From the NCBI GenBank assembly GCA_946183415.1, contig CAMHAM010000007.1:1-64000 (forward strand): a stretch of 64,000 nt of DNA, written 5' to 3'. The notes beneath the pieces were generated by a model. It had not been told where the DNA came from. It was given only the letters and a program-made list of their open reading frames with translations, and searched no databases. This DNA comes from an uncultured Prevotella sp. (GTDB lineage Bacteria > Bacteroidota > Bacteroidia > Bacteroidales > Bacteroidaceae). Made by a program: the position numbers and the translations under genes. Of this stretch, positions 53,941 to 62,047 are shown one piece after another (within the stretch, counting starts at the first letter, position 1; each line of letters begins with the position of its first letter).

Positions 53941-54963
53941 TCAATACGATTTTTGATGCCAGCATAATCTTTTTACAATTAGCATAATAATAATGAACAG
54001 ATGTGGAGAATTTCTAAAAAGAAAAGAATGTATTTTTTGTTTTATCCCATTGTTAAATCTAAGATCAGGAATCGTACTTCTTAGCAGTTTTATTACTTGA
54101 ATTTTATCTTTGTAGGCATCAATGCCAAAGATAGTACGGCTTAGTAAATTTTGAAAAGAATGATAAATGTCATTATTTAATTTTATGATGACGCTGCTGT
54201 CAAGATTGTTACCATTCTTTAAATCCCAAGTTTGAGCAATCGCAATACAGAAATCATGTGCTTTCTCCAGGCAGAATGTGCCTGAAGAAGAAACTGAGTC
54301 TTGTCTGATGCGATAGACGTACAATAGCCAATGAGTCTTGAAACTTTTTATACTTTTTAAGTAGCATTTATGTGTAAATGGTATGTCTTGAAATGTGATT
54401 CCAGGATAGAAAGATATATTATTGCTGATTAGAAAATCTCTTCTGTATATCGTTCTCCATACATAGCATTCGTTGCTGACTAAATCGTCTAAAAAGAGTT
54501 CTTTGCCTTTTTTCTCTTTGAAAACAAGACTTGATTCTTGCTGAATGGTCTTGTATCTCTGATCAATGAAAGTATCTTCTACTCCAAGGAAATCTGCTAT
54601 CACCATGTCGGCTTTTGTCCCAATAGCTTTTTCCAACAGGGGCTTAACGCTGTTTTCTACCAGCAAATCGTCAGAGTCAGGCATTAAAATGTATTCTCCT
54701 CTGGCTATTGCCATACCATTGTTGCGGGCCATGGAGAGGCCTTGGTTTTCTTGATTGATGACGGTGATATTCTTGTGCTGGGCGATGATGTCCTGTATCA
54801 CCTCCATGCTGCGGTCCTTGGTCCCGTCGTTGACGATGATGACCTCAAAGGTGTCTTCATCAAGTCCTTGCTTGAAAATACTCTCCATGCAGGCCCGGAT
54901 ATATTTCTCCACATTGTATACCGGGACGATAATGCTTAGTTGTAAGCCTGAGTTTTCTTTCAT
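53941..54963 (-). CDS. Glycosyltransferase family 2 protein
   Basis: A 340-residue GT-A enzyme: LSIIVPVYNVEKYIRACMESIFKQGLDEDTFEVIIVNDGTKDRS, NQGLSMARNNGMAIARGEYILMPDSDDLL. The C-terminus (SFLFRNSPHLFIIIMLIVKRL) differs from the cassette GT2s, so this is a different subfamily. It has its own promoter. Confidence 0.88.
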   Translation of the reverse strand: MKENSGLQLSIIVPVYNVEKYIRACMESIFKQGLDEDTFEVIIVNDGTKDRSMEVIQDIIAQHKNITVINQENQGLSMARNNGMAIARGEYILMPDSDDLLVENSVKPLLEKAIGTKADMVIADFLGVEDTFIDQRYKTIQQESSLVFKEKKGKELFLDDLVSNECYVWRTIYRRDFLISNNISFYPGITFQDIPFTHKCYLKSIKSFKTHWLLYVYRIRQDSVSSSGTFCLEKAHDFCIAIAQTWDLKNGNNLDSSVIIKLNNDIYHSFQNLLSRTIFGIDAYKDKIQVIKLLRSTIPDLRFNNGIKQKIHSFLFRNSPHLFIIIMLIVKRLCWHQKSY

Positions 54964-54999
54964 ATTGATAGTCTTAGTGTCTTACTCCGTTTTTTTCTG

Positions 55000-55031
55000 C
55001 AAATATAGTGGATTTCAGTGAATCCTCCAAA
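55000..55031 (-). promoter_or_regulatory. Promoter of the GT2 gene at 53.9-55.0 kb
   Basis: On the minus strand: TTTG (complement of 55028-55031), 20 bases, TATATTTG (complement of 55000-55007). The ATG at 54963 follows. Confidence 0.78.
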
Positions 55032-55066
55032 CTTTTATCCAAAAAAGATTATCCAAATCGGATAAT

Positions 55067-56059
55067 TCACCTCCGACGTCCTAAAAGCATGGGGGCATGT
55101 CTTTGGGCGAAGCGGATGACTGGGTAGAGTAGGGCGATGATGACGAGGGCCAGTGGCAACGCCTCGTACCAGTGGTAAGAGTGGGAGCAAACGAAGTTGA
55201 CGATGGTGACAAGCACGATATGAAGCCCTACGATGACGATGGTGCCGATAGAGATATTGGTCACAACGGAGAATCTGATGCCGTTAATAGCCTTGCAGCC
55301 ATAAAGAACTCCAAAGAGGAAAGCAATATTTGTTGGATAGAATAAGATGATGTGCAGTATGTGCTGACCTGAGTAGAAGGCATCCAAGTGCCAGGCGAAA
55401 AGCAGGACGCTCGCTGAAATACAGAGGATGCAGCAGGCGAGATCGCGCTGCGGGCTGCAAGTTCTGAAAAGATGGTATTGCCCAAAGAGGTAGCCTAAAT
55501 AATAATAAGGTAGATTGCGCATCAATCCAATTGGTGTCAGATTGGGAGCGAAGTACCAATATTTGTTAGCTGCGTAGAGCACAAAAGAAATTACACACAA
55601 TGTAATCATAATCCAATGCTGATGCTTCGTTTTTCGGCACAGACCGATGGTGACGTGCATGATGAGGATGGCTGGCAGATACCAGAGCGGCCCGTTCAGC
55701 GGTTCGCAGAATGAATTCTCATGTTCCAATAGCAGTGCCCCTATCAGAGGTTTCATTGCTTGGAAGAAATCGGGTAGGGTACTATTCGAAAGATAAAACT
55801 TCAGAATCCAATAGGGATAGACTATTATATTATATAATATATAAGGTGTAATGAGGCTTTGTAAATATTTCCTCCAATTCTCCTTGTCGCTACCTCTGTC
55901 TTTCTTTAGATAGCCAGATATGAAAAAGAAGATCACCATCGTCAGGGCCTGCAGATACCGATAGTAGAACCACTCCTGCGATTGTGGCAGATGGCAGAAC
56001 ACGACGCTGCAAACTGCGAGTGCCTTCGCCCAGTCTATCCAATTGATCCGCTCTTTCAT
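55067..56059 (-). CDS. Acyltransferase-3 family membrane protein
   Basis: A 330-residue, about 10-helix integral membrane protein: RINWIDWAKALAVCSVVFCHLPQ, IFFFISGYLKKDRGSDK, NGPLWYLPAILIMHVTIG. This is the OafA/NodX-type family that adds acetyl or succinyl groups to surface sugars in or near the inner membrane. The His in VFCHL is the usual active-site residue. It is divergent from the next acyltransferase; promoters for both lie within 70 bases. Confidence 0.85.
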   Translation of the reverse strand: MKERINWIDWAKALAVCSVVFCHLPQSQEWFYYRYLQALTMVIFFFISGYLKKDRGSDKENWRKYLQSLITPYILYNIIVYPYWILKFYLSNSTLPDFFQAMKPLIGALLLEHENSFCEPLNGPLWYLPAILIMHVTIGLCRKTKHQHWIMITLCVISFVLYAANKYWYFAPNLTPIGLMRNLPYYYLGYLFGQYHLFRTCSPQRDLACCILCISASVLLFAWHLDAFYSGQHILHIILFYPTNIAFLFGVLYGCKAINGIRFSVVTNISIGTIVIVGLHIVLVTIVNFVCSHSYHWYEALPLALVIIALLYPVIRFAQRHAPMLLGRRR

Positions 56060-56063
56060 GCCA

Positions 56064-56094
56064 CAAAATTACGGAAATCTTTAGAATAATCAAA
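56064..56094 (-). promoter_or_regulatory. Promoter of the acyltransferase gene at 55.1-56.1 kb
   Basis: On the minus strand: TTTG (complement of 56091-56094), 19 bases, TAATTTTG (complement of 56064-56071), five bases from the ATG at 56059. Confidence 0.6.
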
Positions 56095-56113
56095 CAAATT
56101 CAGATAAATTTTG

Positions 56114-56121
56114 TACCTTTG
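56114..56121 (+). promoter_or_regulatory. -7 element for the acyltransferase gene at 56.1-57.1 kb
   Basis: TACCTTTG, eight bases before the ATG at 56130, implying a leader of only a few bases. Confidence 0.6.
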
Positions 56122-56129
56122 CCATTGAA

Positions 56130-57149
56130 ATGGCGAACCAAAGGATAGAATACATCGATGCGATGCGGGGATTCACGATGATTCTCGTGGTGTATGCCCA
56201 TGTGTGCTATTTCTGCATGGAAGGGCCGTTGATGGGATATAATCGCATATTTTATCTGTTTCGCTTGCCGTGTTTCTTCATGATTAGCGGCTGGTTGTTT
56301 GAACCAGTTGCCAAACGACCGTTTAAAGAAGTGGTTCGTCACAAAGCGATGGTTCAGCTATTGCCAACCTTCATTTTCCTCTTGCTGTTAGCGCCTCCTC
56401 CAGAGTTTTTCCATCAGTTAGGCACGCTGAAGGGCGGCTACTGGTTTACCTTTGTGCTGTTCGAATTCTTTATTCTCTATTTGCTGATTGTTCGTATCGG
56501 TAAGCTATGGCAGCCTTTGATGGCTTTGACAATTGCCTTGACGGCTTTTTGCTGTGCCAGATATTATAATTCGATTCATCTTTCAGCTACTGGCGTTCAG
56601 AAATATGTAGTCGATGTGTTGGGATTCATGAGTGTTACGTTGTGGCGATTCTTCCTCTTTTTTTATATAGGTACCTGGATGCGTCGCCATTTCGATGCCT
56701 TTGTCCGGTGGACTGACAAGCCCTGGGCGTTGCCGCTGATGGCTGCGGCGTTTTTCCTGATTGCCTCAACGGCCCACAGGGATAACCTGCCGTTCGAGAT
56801 GTGCCGCTTCTTCTTCGGAGGCATCATGGGCATGTGGATGGTGTTCACCTGCTTCCGCCGCTCTGACTCGTGGATGCAAAAGCACCATCTGTCCCGTCCC
56901 TTACAATATGTTGGCACTCGGACGCTGGATATCTATCTGCTGCACTATTTCTTCCTGCCCCGTTTCCTGATAACGTATGCAGACCGCTTAAAGGCTTTGG
57001 ATAGTCAATTCATAGAATTCGTCATCATCTTGGGTATCACACTGGTTGTTTTGGCCATTACTTTACTTGTAAGCTACCTTATTCGCCTCAGTCCCTTCCT
57101 GGGGCATTACCTTTTCGGGGTGAAGTACGACAAAAAAGCGCACTACTGA
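56130..57149 (+). CDS. Acyltransferase-3 family membrane protein
   Basis: A 339-residue integral membrane protein of the same superfamily: RIEYIDAMRGFTMILVVYAHVCYFC, YLFRLPCFFMISGWLFEPV, RTLDIYLLHYFFLPRFL. The R/H motif DAMRGFTM...VYAHV is that of OafA-like acyltransferases. It converges on the GH16 gene with a seven-base overlap of the ends. Probably modifies the polysaccharide made by the island; the acyl donor is unknown. Confidence 0.85.
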   Translation: MANQRIEYIDAMRGFTMILVVYAHVCYFCMEGPLMGYNRIFYLFRLPCFFMISGWLFEPVAKRPFKEVVRHKAMVQLLPTFIFLLLLAPPPEFFHQLGTLKGGYWFTFVLFEFFILYLLIVRIGKLWQPLMALTIALTAFCCARYYNSIHLSATGVQKYVVDVLGFMSVTLWRFFLFFYIGTWMRRHFDAFVRWTDKPWALPLMAAAFFLIASTAHRDNLPFEMCRFFFGGIMGMWMVFTCFRRSDSWMQKHHLSRPLQYVGTRTLDIYLLHYFFLPRFLITYADRLKALDSQFIEFVIILGITLVVLAITLLVSYLIRLSPFLGHYLFGVKYDKKAHY

Positions 57150-57997
57150 TACACCCTCACATAATCAATGTAATATCTCAGTGGGAACAGGCTGTCGTCG
57201 GGATCGCCGCCGTTGGAGCCGATGGCGAGATTCAATAGGAGATAATGCTTGAAACCTACGACATCGTTGGCGAAGGGATTCTCGTGATTGCCATCATATC
57301 CTTGGTTGAAGGTCTTCGAGAGATCGATTTCGTTCAGCAGTTCATCATCAAGGTAGATGCGAATGTACTCCTTGTCCCAGTCCATGCGCCAGATGTGGAA
57401 CTTGTCTGCCCAATAGGGATCCTTCTCCGTGAAATGCGTGAAGGGAATCACAGCAGAATCCCACACTCCTTTCCATCGCTCCGGCGAGCCCCAGCAGGCA
57501 TTGGCGAGAATCGACGGCTGACCATCCTTGATGTAATACTCCATGATGTCAATCTCGCCATTATTCGGCCATTCCCACTTGTTGCCCAGCAGCCAGATGG
57601 CAGGCCAAGCACCTGAAGCCACAGGAATTTTCGCCCGGATTTCGAAACGTCCGTAAAGGAACTGCTGGCTGAACTGAGTCTTTAAGCAGCTCGACGTGTA
57701 GCGAATAAACTCACGATTCTTGCGCCAATCGCTACTGCCCGCCTCGTAATGGGGATTGATGAAGAAACCCTTCTTCGCCTCAATCACCAGACAGCCGTCT
57801 TTCACCTTGGCATTCTGCGACTGATACCACTGCAACTCCTCATTGCGCACGAAACCCGACTCGTAACTCCACTCCGTCGAGGGCTCGCCCTCAACATCAA
57901 ACTCATCGCTCCACACCAGCTGGTACTCCTTCTCCTGAGCTGACAAGCTATAAGCAAAGCCTATTGTGAGCAAAATTGATACAAATATCCTATTCAT
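57143..57997 (-). CDS. Glycoside hydrolase family 16 enzyme, exported
   Basis: A 284-residue enzyme from the ATG at 57997 (signal peptide NRIFVSILLTIGFAYSLSAQ); the ORF extends to 58033 but the added residues spoil the signal. The mature part starts YQLVWSDEFDVEGEP and has the catalytic motif GEIDIMEYY (ExDxxE; first Glu as nucleophile, last as acid/base), WPAIWLLGNKWEWPNNG and the terminal IDYVRVYQ. GH16 covers laminarinases, lichenases, agarases and porphyranases; the aromatic pattern suggests a beta-glucanase but this is not firm. It lies 17 bases from the left end of the VirE element. Confidence 0.9.
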   Translation of the reverse strand: MNRIFVSILLTIGFAYSLSAQEKEYQLVWSDEFDVEGEPSTEWSYESGFVRNEELQWYQSQNAKVKDGCLVIEAKKGFFINPHYEAGSSDWRKNREFIRYTSSCLKTQFSQQFLYGRFEIRAKIPVASGAWPAIWLLGNKWEWPNNGEIDIMEYYIKDGQPSILANACWGSPERWKGVWDSAVIPFTHFTEKDPYWADKFHIWRMDWDKEYIRIYLDDELLNEIDLSKTFNQGYDGNHENPFANDVVGFKHYLLLNLAIGSNGGDPDDSLFPLRYYIDYVRVYQ

Positions 57998-58015
57998 ATA
58001 TTTTATTTTAAAATT

Positions 58016-58100
58016 TGCATACACTGCATACACTAAGTACTTATCGAGCTGAAATACAAGAGATTAACAAGTGTATGCAGCCGAATAATTAGTGTATGCA
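58016..58100. repeat. Left composite end of the VirE/DUF6078 unit (four TGCATACACT boxes)
   Basis: Forward boxes TGCATACACT at 58016-58025 and 58025-58034 overlap by one base. Inverted boxes AGTGTATGCA occur at 58070-58079 and 58091-58100. The end stops four bases before the VirE stop codon. It is mirrored by the block at 60800-60883. Confidence 0.85.
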
Positions 58101-58103
58101 AGC

Positions 58104-60188
58104 CTATTCTATTTTCTTTACTAGATACTGTTTGCTGGAGCCCACTCGGCGATGTTGCAACTCAGGCATATTCCAGAGGTATCGCCCAAAAGCAGAGACC
58201 CCATTAGCTTTGAGACCAGAGCCTGCAATCAGACGAAGCTGGTCATAGATGGCTGTAGGTGAGAGCCATTTCCCATCCGTCTCGTCCACAGCAGGCTGAT
58301 AGTACTCGTTGAAATACTGAATGGCAGGAGGCGTCACCTGATACTGACGATTGTGCGCCATGATCTCCTGCACCTCCTCGGCATTGAACCACCAGTCCAT
58401 CTCCCTGTTTAGCACCATGTTATACGCTTGTCCGTAAAGAGCCTCGTAGTTTGGTTTATAGTCCGTATCGACAGGAGCTGTCAGGCTCACGCAGATGAAT
58501 CGCCTGCTACCAGAGGGATCGCTCAGCACATTCGTCTCATTTGTTGTCGCGATGAAAGAGGCATATCGCTTGAACTCCTCGACATGTTTGCCGTATGGGC
58601 GCTTGATCTTCACGTTGGGCAACTGGATGACATTCTTCAGGAATCCCTCCTGCAACTTAGGACTGATGGAATTGAACTCATCGAGATTGATGAGCAGGAA
58701 GTTGTGCATCGCCTGTAGCGTCGTGCGTTTCTCGCTCACATCGAGGTTCTCGAGGAATCCCCATCTGAGTTGCTTAGGCAGGATCATGCGACAGAATGTG
58801 GTCTTGCCATCACCCTGAGGCGAAATCAGCAGAGGTACCACCGAGTTGCCATATTCCTGCTGAGGCATTACCCACTGGGCCACCATATAGAGGAACCATT
58901 TCTTGAACCAAGTCTCCCACTGTGGAATCTGGCAGGGCACACACTTCGCCAGCATTGCGATATGATCCGTCTTGCCATCCCATTTGTCGTAGCAATATGT
59001 CAGATAATCGCCAACGGGATCAATCTTGCGAATCATGTTCGAGTGCACATAGCGTCGCACATCTTTGTCTTTTGCGTCAAGATTCGACAGACGAGCCTCG
59101 ATGGTCATGCCGTTGATGACATTCTCATCGCATGGTGCCCAGTCTTGCATCCAAGTGTTGTTGGGGCGATACTCCGTATAGCCCATCACCCCGTTATAGC
59201 GGAACACGTACCTGGTTTTCAGGAATTCAATCAGCCTGCGCGTCTCGACACTCACCATCTCACCCTCTTTTCTTTGCTTGGGCTTCTCTTCGGAATAAGC
59301 AGCACTAACGATGGCACGCACTCTTGGCTCATTGTATATCTGCTTGTAAACGTGATGGTTACGGATATGTACGAAAGCCTCTTCTTCAGGGATGTTCATG
59401 TCGCAAAGCTTGTGGGCGAGCAGGGTCATATAGGCATCAAAACGCTCAGACTCCTTCATGTTCTGCGTCTCATCAAAGGCCTCGTTAACTGCTTGTCTGT
59501 AGAGCAACTCGTAATCCTCATAGAGGCGATAGTCCATGTTGTGCTGCTCGTTCTCTGTATAATCTGACGACATCGAGACATTTTTGAGCGTCTGAACCAT
59601 CATAGGTGTCGCCTGAGGATTGTAATACGGCTGTGAATCGAGCGTCATGCGGAAACGACTTCTCGCCTTAACCGTCTGGCGCTCAATGGGTTTCGGAAGT
59701 ACACCGCTATAGGCTCCGAAAGCCACCTCGTAGGCAGATGCACAGAATGCGTCCATCTCATCCTCCGTCATAGGCTTGGCTGTCGTATCTTTCTGAGCCA
59801 CAGACACTAACACTTCCACGCTTCTGCCATCGGCACCTGTGAAAGCAGCGAAAGTCGTTGGCAGAATCTTCGAGGCTTCCTTCACCGCACTTATCTCTTC
59901 TGACTTCATCAGATTGCCCACGTGCAGCCAAGTCAGACTATTGAAGGCTGTAATTTCGAGGTTCCCGTTTTCTGTCTTCACCATCTCCACCAAGGGATGG
60001 ATCATAGCCATAGGAACACTTCCCTCGTAATGCCCCGTGTCGCCATAAAGGGCGACATAATGTCGGAACTTGCCGACGTCCTCAGCCTTCGTGTCTATCT
60101 TGATGCGCTGCAGAAACCACTCTATGGACTTCACTGTCAGATGCCTGACGTTCTTCTTATCTGTTCTTACTATTGATACTTTCATCAT
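58104..60188 (-). CDS. VirE/DUF3874-type primase-helicase-like protein
   Basis: About 694 residues from the ATG at 60188 or 60185. The ORF reaches 60278 but its first 30 codons are the hairpin array, rich in Pro, so they are not coding. The N-terminal third (SIVRTDKKNVRHLTVKSIEWFLQRIK, then TAFNSLTWLHVGNLMKSEEISAVKEASKILPTTFAAF) matches BT4734-like VirE_N domains. The middle carries P-loop LLISPQGDGKTTFCRM with Walker B LLINLDEF and SFIATTNETNVLSD, as in virulence-associated E helicase domains. The last 150 residues include WLSPTAIYDQLRLIAGSGLKANGVSAFGRYLW, DUF3874-like. Such genes often lie near surface-polysaccharide loci in Bacteroidales as I recall. Role unknown. Confidence 0.85.
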   Translation of the reverse strand: MMKVSIVRTDKKNVRHLTVKSIEWFLQRIKIDTKAEDVGKFRHYVALYGDTGHYEGSVPMAMIHPLVEMVKTENGNLEITAFNSLTWLHVGNLMKSEEISAVKEASKILPTTFAAFTGADGRSVEVLVSVAQKDTTAKPMTEDEMDAFCASAYEVAFGAYSGVLPKPIERQTVKARSRFRMTLDSQPYYNPQATPMMVQTLKNVSMSSDYTENEQHNMDYRLYEDYELLYRQAVNEAFDETQNMKESERFDAYMTLLAHKLCDMNIPEEEAFVHIRNHHVYKQIYNEPRVRAIVSAAYSEEKPKQRKEGEMVSVETRRLIEFLKTRYVFRYNGVMGYTEYRPNNTWMQDWAPCDENVINGMTIEARLSNLDAKDKDVRRYVHSNMIRKIDPVGDYLTYCYDKWDGKTDHIAMLAKCVPCQIPQWETWFKKWFLYMVAQWVMPQQEYGNSVVPLLISPQGDGKTTFCRMILPKQLRWGFLENLDVSEKRTTLQAMHNFLLINLDEFNSISPKLQEGFLKNVIQLPNVKIKRPYGKHVEEFKRYASFIATTNETNVLSDPSGSRRFICVSLTAPVDTDYKPNYEALYGQAYNMVLNREMDWWFNAEEVQEIMAHNRQYQVTPPAIQYFNEYYQPAVDETDGKWLSPTAIYDQLRLIAGSGLKANGVSAFGRYLWNMPELQHRRVGSSKQYLVKKIE

Positions 60189-60205
60189 TACTACTGCTTT
60201 TAGAT

Positions 60206-60268
60206 TTGTCCCAGGGGGTGGGACTGTTTGTCCCATGGGGTGGGACAATGTGTCCCAGGGGCTGGGAC
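60206..60268 (-). promoter_or_regulatory. Array of three 22-base-period hairpins upstream of the VirE gene
   Basis: Perfect 6-base stems GTCCCA/TGGGAC around five-base loops occur at 60208-60224, 60230-60246 and 60252-60268 (loops GGGGG, TGGGG, GGGGC). The period is exactly 22. The array lies in the 105-base spacer between DUF6078 and VirE, 17-20 bases before the VirE ATG. It matches the geometry of the array at 30966 while having a different stem sequence. Confidence 0.8.
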
Positions 60269-60293
60269 AAATCGCCACCTCCTTGTTGGTTCG

Positions 60294-60731
60294 TTAATAG
60301 TTCCTTGTAAAGTCATAATCCTCAAATGTCTTATCGAAACTGACCTCCACGCCTGGCGCATATCGATGTACGATGTCGATAATCACCTGTTGCATCTGGG
60401 GATTGATCAGTCGCTCGCCATTCTTGTAGCGATAGTAGGTGCCCTTACTGCCGAGATGAGACGTGAGGGCATAGCGTATCAGAGAACGGGCCTCGCGCGA
60501 CTGAACATTCTTATAGACAGCAGCGATGCCCTGGGCCATCGTCACCTTCTCAGCCTTCTGAAAGAATCTGCACTTGCCATCCTCGATGGCGTTAGGAAGC
60601 ACGCACGTCCACAGTTTATACTTCTGAGGCACCTGCATGCAAACTAGATGGCGAAGACATGTTGCTGCCATCTCACAATCACGATTGGGGCAAAGAGCCC
60701 ACCAATCTGGAATCTTTTCGTAATCAAACAT
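60294..60731 (-). CDS. DUF6078-like cysteine-rich protein
   Basis: A 145-residue protein partnered with the VirE gene. The start FDYEKIPDWWALCPNRDCEMAATCLRHLVC holds four cysteines in a zinc-finger-like spacing, then KLWTCVLPN and KCRFFQKAEKVTMAQGI. The C-terminal half (SREARSLIRYALTSHLGSKGTYYRYKNGERLINPQMQQVIIDIVHRY) looks like a small DNA-binding helical bundle. I recall this as DUF6078, a Bacteroidales family, with moderate confidence. Expression probably starts between it and the right composite end. Confidence 0.72.
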   Translation of the reverse strand: MFDYEKIPDWWALCPNRDCEMAATCLRHLVCMQVPQKYKLWTCVLPNAIEDGKCRFFQKAEKVTMAQGIAAVYKNVQSREARSLIRYALTSHLGSKGTYYRYKNGERLINPQMQQVIIDIVHRYAPGVEVSFDKTFEDYDFTRNY

Positions 60732-60799
60732 AGTGCAAAGTTACTAAAAAATCAGAGGATTTGCAAATAATTCGAAGTTTTTCTTCGGAAATCGATATT

Positions 60800-60883
60800 T
60801 GCATACACTTGTGAATTTCGTGCATACACTGCGCTATCAATTGAATATCAGATGTTTATGCGTTAGTGTATGCAGTGTATGCA
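60800..60883. repeat. Right composite end of the VirE/DUF6078 unit (four TGCATACACT boxes)
   Basis: Forward boxes TGCATACACT at 60800-60809 and 60821-60830, inverted boxes AGTGTATGCA at 60865-60874 and 60874-60883 (overlapping by one base). Read in reverse, the box order and spacings (9, 44, 21) match the left end (9, 45, 21). The outermost 23 bases are identical between the two ends in inverted orientation. Confidence 0.85.
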
Positions 60884-60967
60884 AAATCTAAAATTTTATT
60901 TTTTCTTGATTTACACTATCTTTAAGCTTTGCTCGAAGATATTCACGTTCGGAAATTCTCAAATAAA

Positions 60968-60999
60968 TTTGGAATTTCGCTCGATTATTCGTATCTTTG
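60968..60999 (+). promoter_or_regulatory. Promoter of the UbiA-family gene
   Basis: TTTG at 60968-60971, 20 bases, TATCTTTG at 60992-60999. The ATG at 61005 is only five bases further on, so the transcript is leaderless or nearly so. Confidence 0.8.
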
Positions 61000-61004
61000 T
61001 ACCC

Positions 61005-61883
61005 ATGTTTCACTACATCCAATTGCTACGCCCGCTGCAGTGGCTCAAAAACATGTTCGTCTTTGCGCCCATCTTCTTCAGCAACAATCTGTTGAAGCCC
61101 GACTGTTTTTGGCCCACGCTCGTAGTGTTTGCATCATTCTGCCTGATATCGAGTTCCATCTATTGCTTCAACGATTTGAGGGACGTTGAGGCTGATCGTC
61201 TGCATCCGAAGAAATGCCATCGCCCGATAGCATCCGGAAAGGTCTCAGTCAGAAGCGGTTACGTGATGATGGTGATTTGTATGATTGGCTCCTTCGCACT
61301 GATTCCACTGGCGATGAGTCCCAATACACCTTATTTATATATAATAGTGGCGGCTTACTGGCTGATGAATATCGGCTACTGCATCCGCTTGAAGCAGATT
61401 GCCATCCTCGACGTGTCGATTATTGCCGTAGGATTCGTGATGCGCGTGTTGGCAGGAGGCGTCACCACAGATATCTGGATTTCCCATTGGCTGGTGATGA
61501 TGACCTTCCTCGTTGCACTCTTCCTGGCCTTTACCAAACGGAATGACGACTATCGCATCTATGAACAAACTGGTACTAAACCTCGCGTCTCAATCACAGG
61601 CTACAACAAGACTTTCATCAACGAGGCTACAGCCATCATCGCCTCAGTCACTTTGGTTTGCTACATCATGTACACCATGTCGCCCGAGGTGATCGAGCGC
61701 ATGGGCACCCGTTATGTCTACCTCACCAGCGGCTGGGTACTTGCCGGCCTCTTGCGCTATCTCCAGAACATGATCGTCTTCGGCCTCAGCGGCTCCCCCA
61801 CGAAGAGCCTCGTCAAGGACCACTTCATCCAACTCTGCATCGTCGGCTGGATCGCCTCGTTCTTTGTGATTATTTATTTGTAA
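61005..61883 (+). CDS. UbiA-family prenyltransferase, decaprenyl-phosphate phosphoribosyltransferase-like
   Basis: A 292-residue, eight- to nine-helix membrane protein. The first aspartate motif is in YCFNDLRDVEADRLHPKKCHRPIASG (about residues 58-83), and the second region contains LAFTKRNDDYRIY. It resembles UbiA-type enzymes that add phosphoribose to polyprenyl phosphate, the first step towards arabinofuranosyl donors in Mycobacterium. Partner epimerases are not in the window. Alternative UbiA roles (quinone or heme) cannot be excluded. The ORF extends to 60870 but the promoter is internal to that extension. Confidence 0.83.
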   Translation: MFHYIQLLRPLQWLKNMFVFAPIFFSNNLLKPDCFWPTLVVFASFCLISSSIYCFNDLRDVEADRLHPKKCHRPIASGKVSVRSGYVMMVICMIGSFALIPLAMSPNTPYLYIIVAAYWLMNIGYCIRLKQIAILDVSIIAVGFVMRVLAGGVTTDIWISHWLVMMTFLVALFLAFTKRNDDYRIYEQTGTKPRVSITGYNKTFINEATAIIASVTLVCYIMYTMSPEVIERMGTRYVYLTSGWVLAGLLRYLQNMIVFGLSGSPTKSLVKDHFIQLCIVGWIASFFVIIYL

Positions 61884-61966
61884 GTTAAATAATCCCAAAA
61901 TAAAGTTAGAAATCACTATTATTGTGATGATAATTATTATATTTGTAATAAAATTGGTAACAGGTT

Positions 61967-62047
61967 ATGGAAGAGGCTTTTATAAACAATCCGTTTATAG
62001 TTGGAAAGTACCTGTCAGACGAGTATTATCATTATGATGAAATTTAA
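61967..62047 (+). pseudogene. Remnant of an AAA-ATPase N-terminus
   Basis: A 26-codon open frame (starts MEEAFINNPFIVGKYLS, ends DEYYHYDEI) that runs into a stop inside the next gene. The NPFIVGKYLSDEY wording is the start I recall for Bacteroidales AAA-family ATPases (ATPase_2 type). Everything after it is gone. The downstream esterase ATG at 62034 lies within the remnant, so a deletion or insertion seems to have joined the two. Confidence 0.55.

Noticed and set aside
60189..60278. N-terminal extension of the VirE protein
   Set aside because: The 30 extra codons are the three-hairpin array and give a Pro-rich low-complexity peptide. The family start fits the ATG at 60188 or 60185.
57998..60920. 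Target-site duplication around the VirE element
   Set aside because: Both flanks are AT-rich (TTTTATTTT-like) but no exact duplication abuts both outer boxes at equal distance, so none can be claimed.
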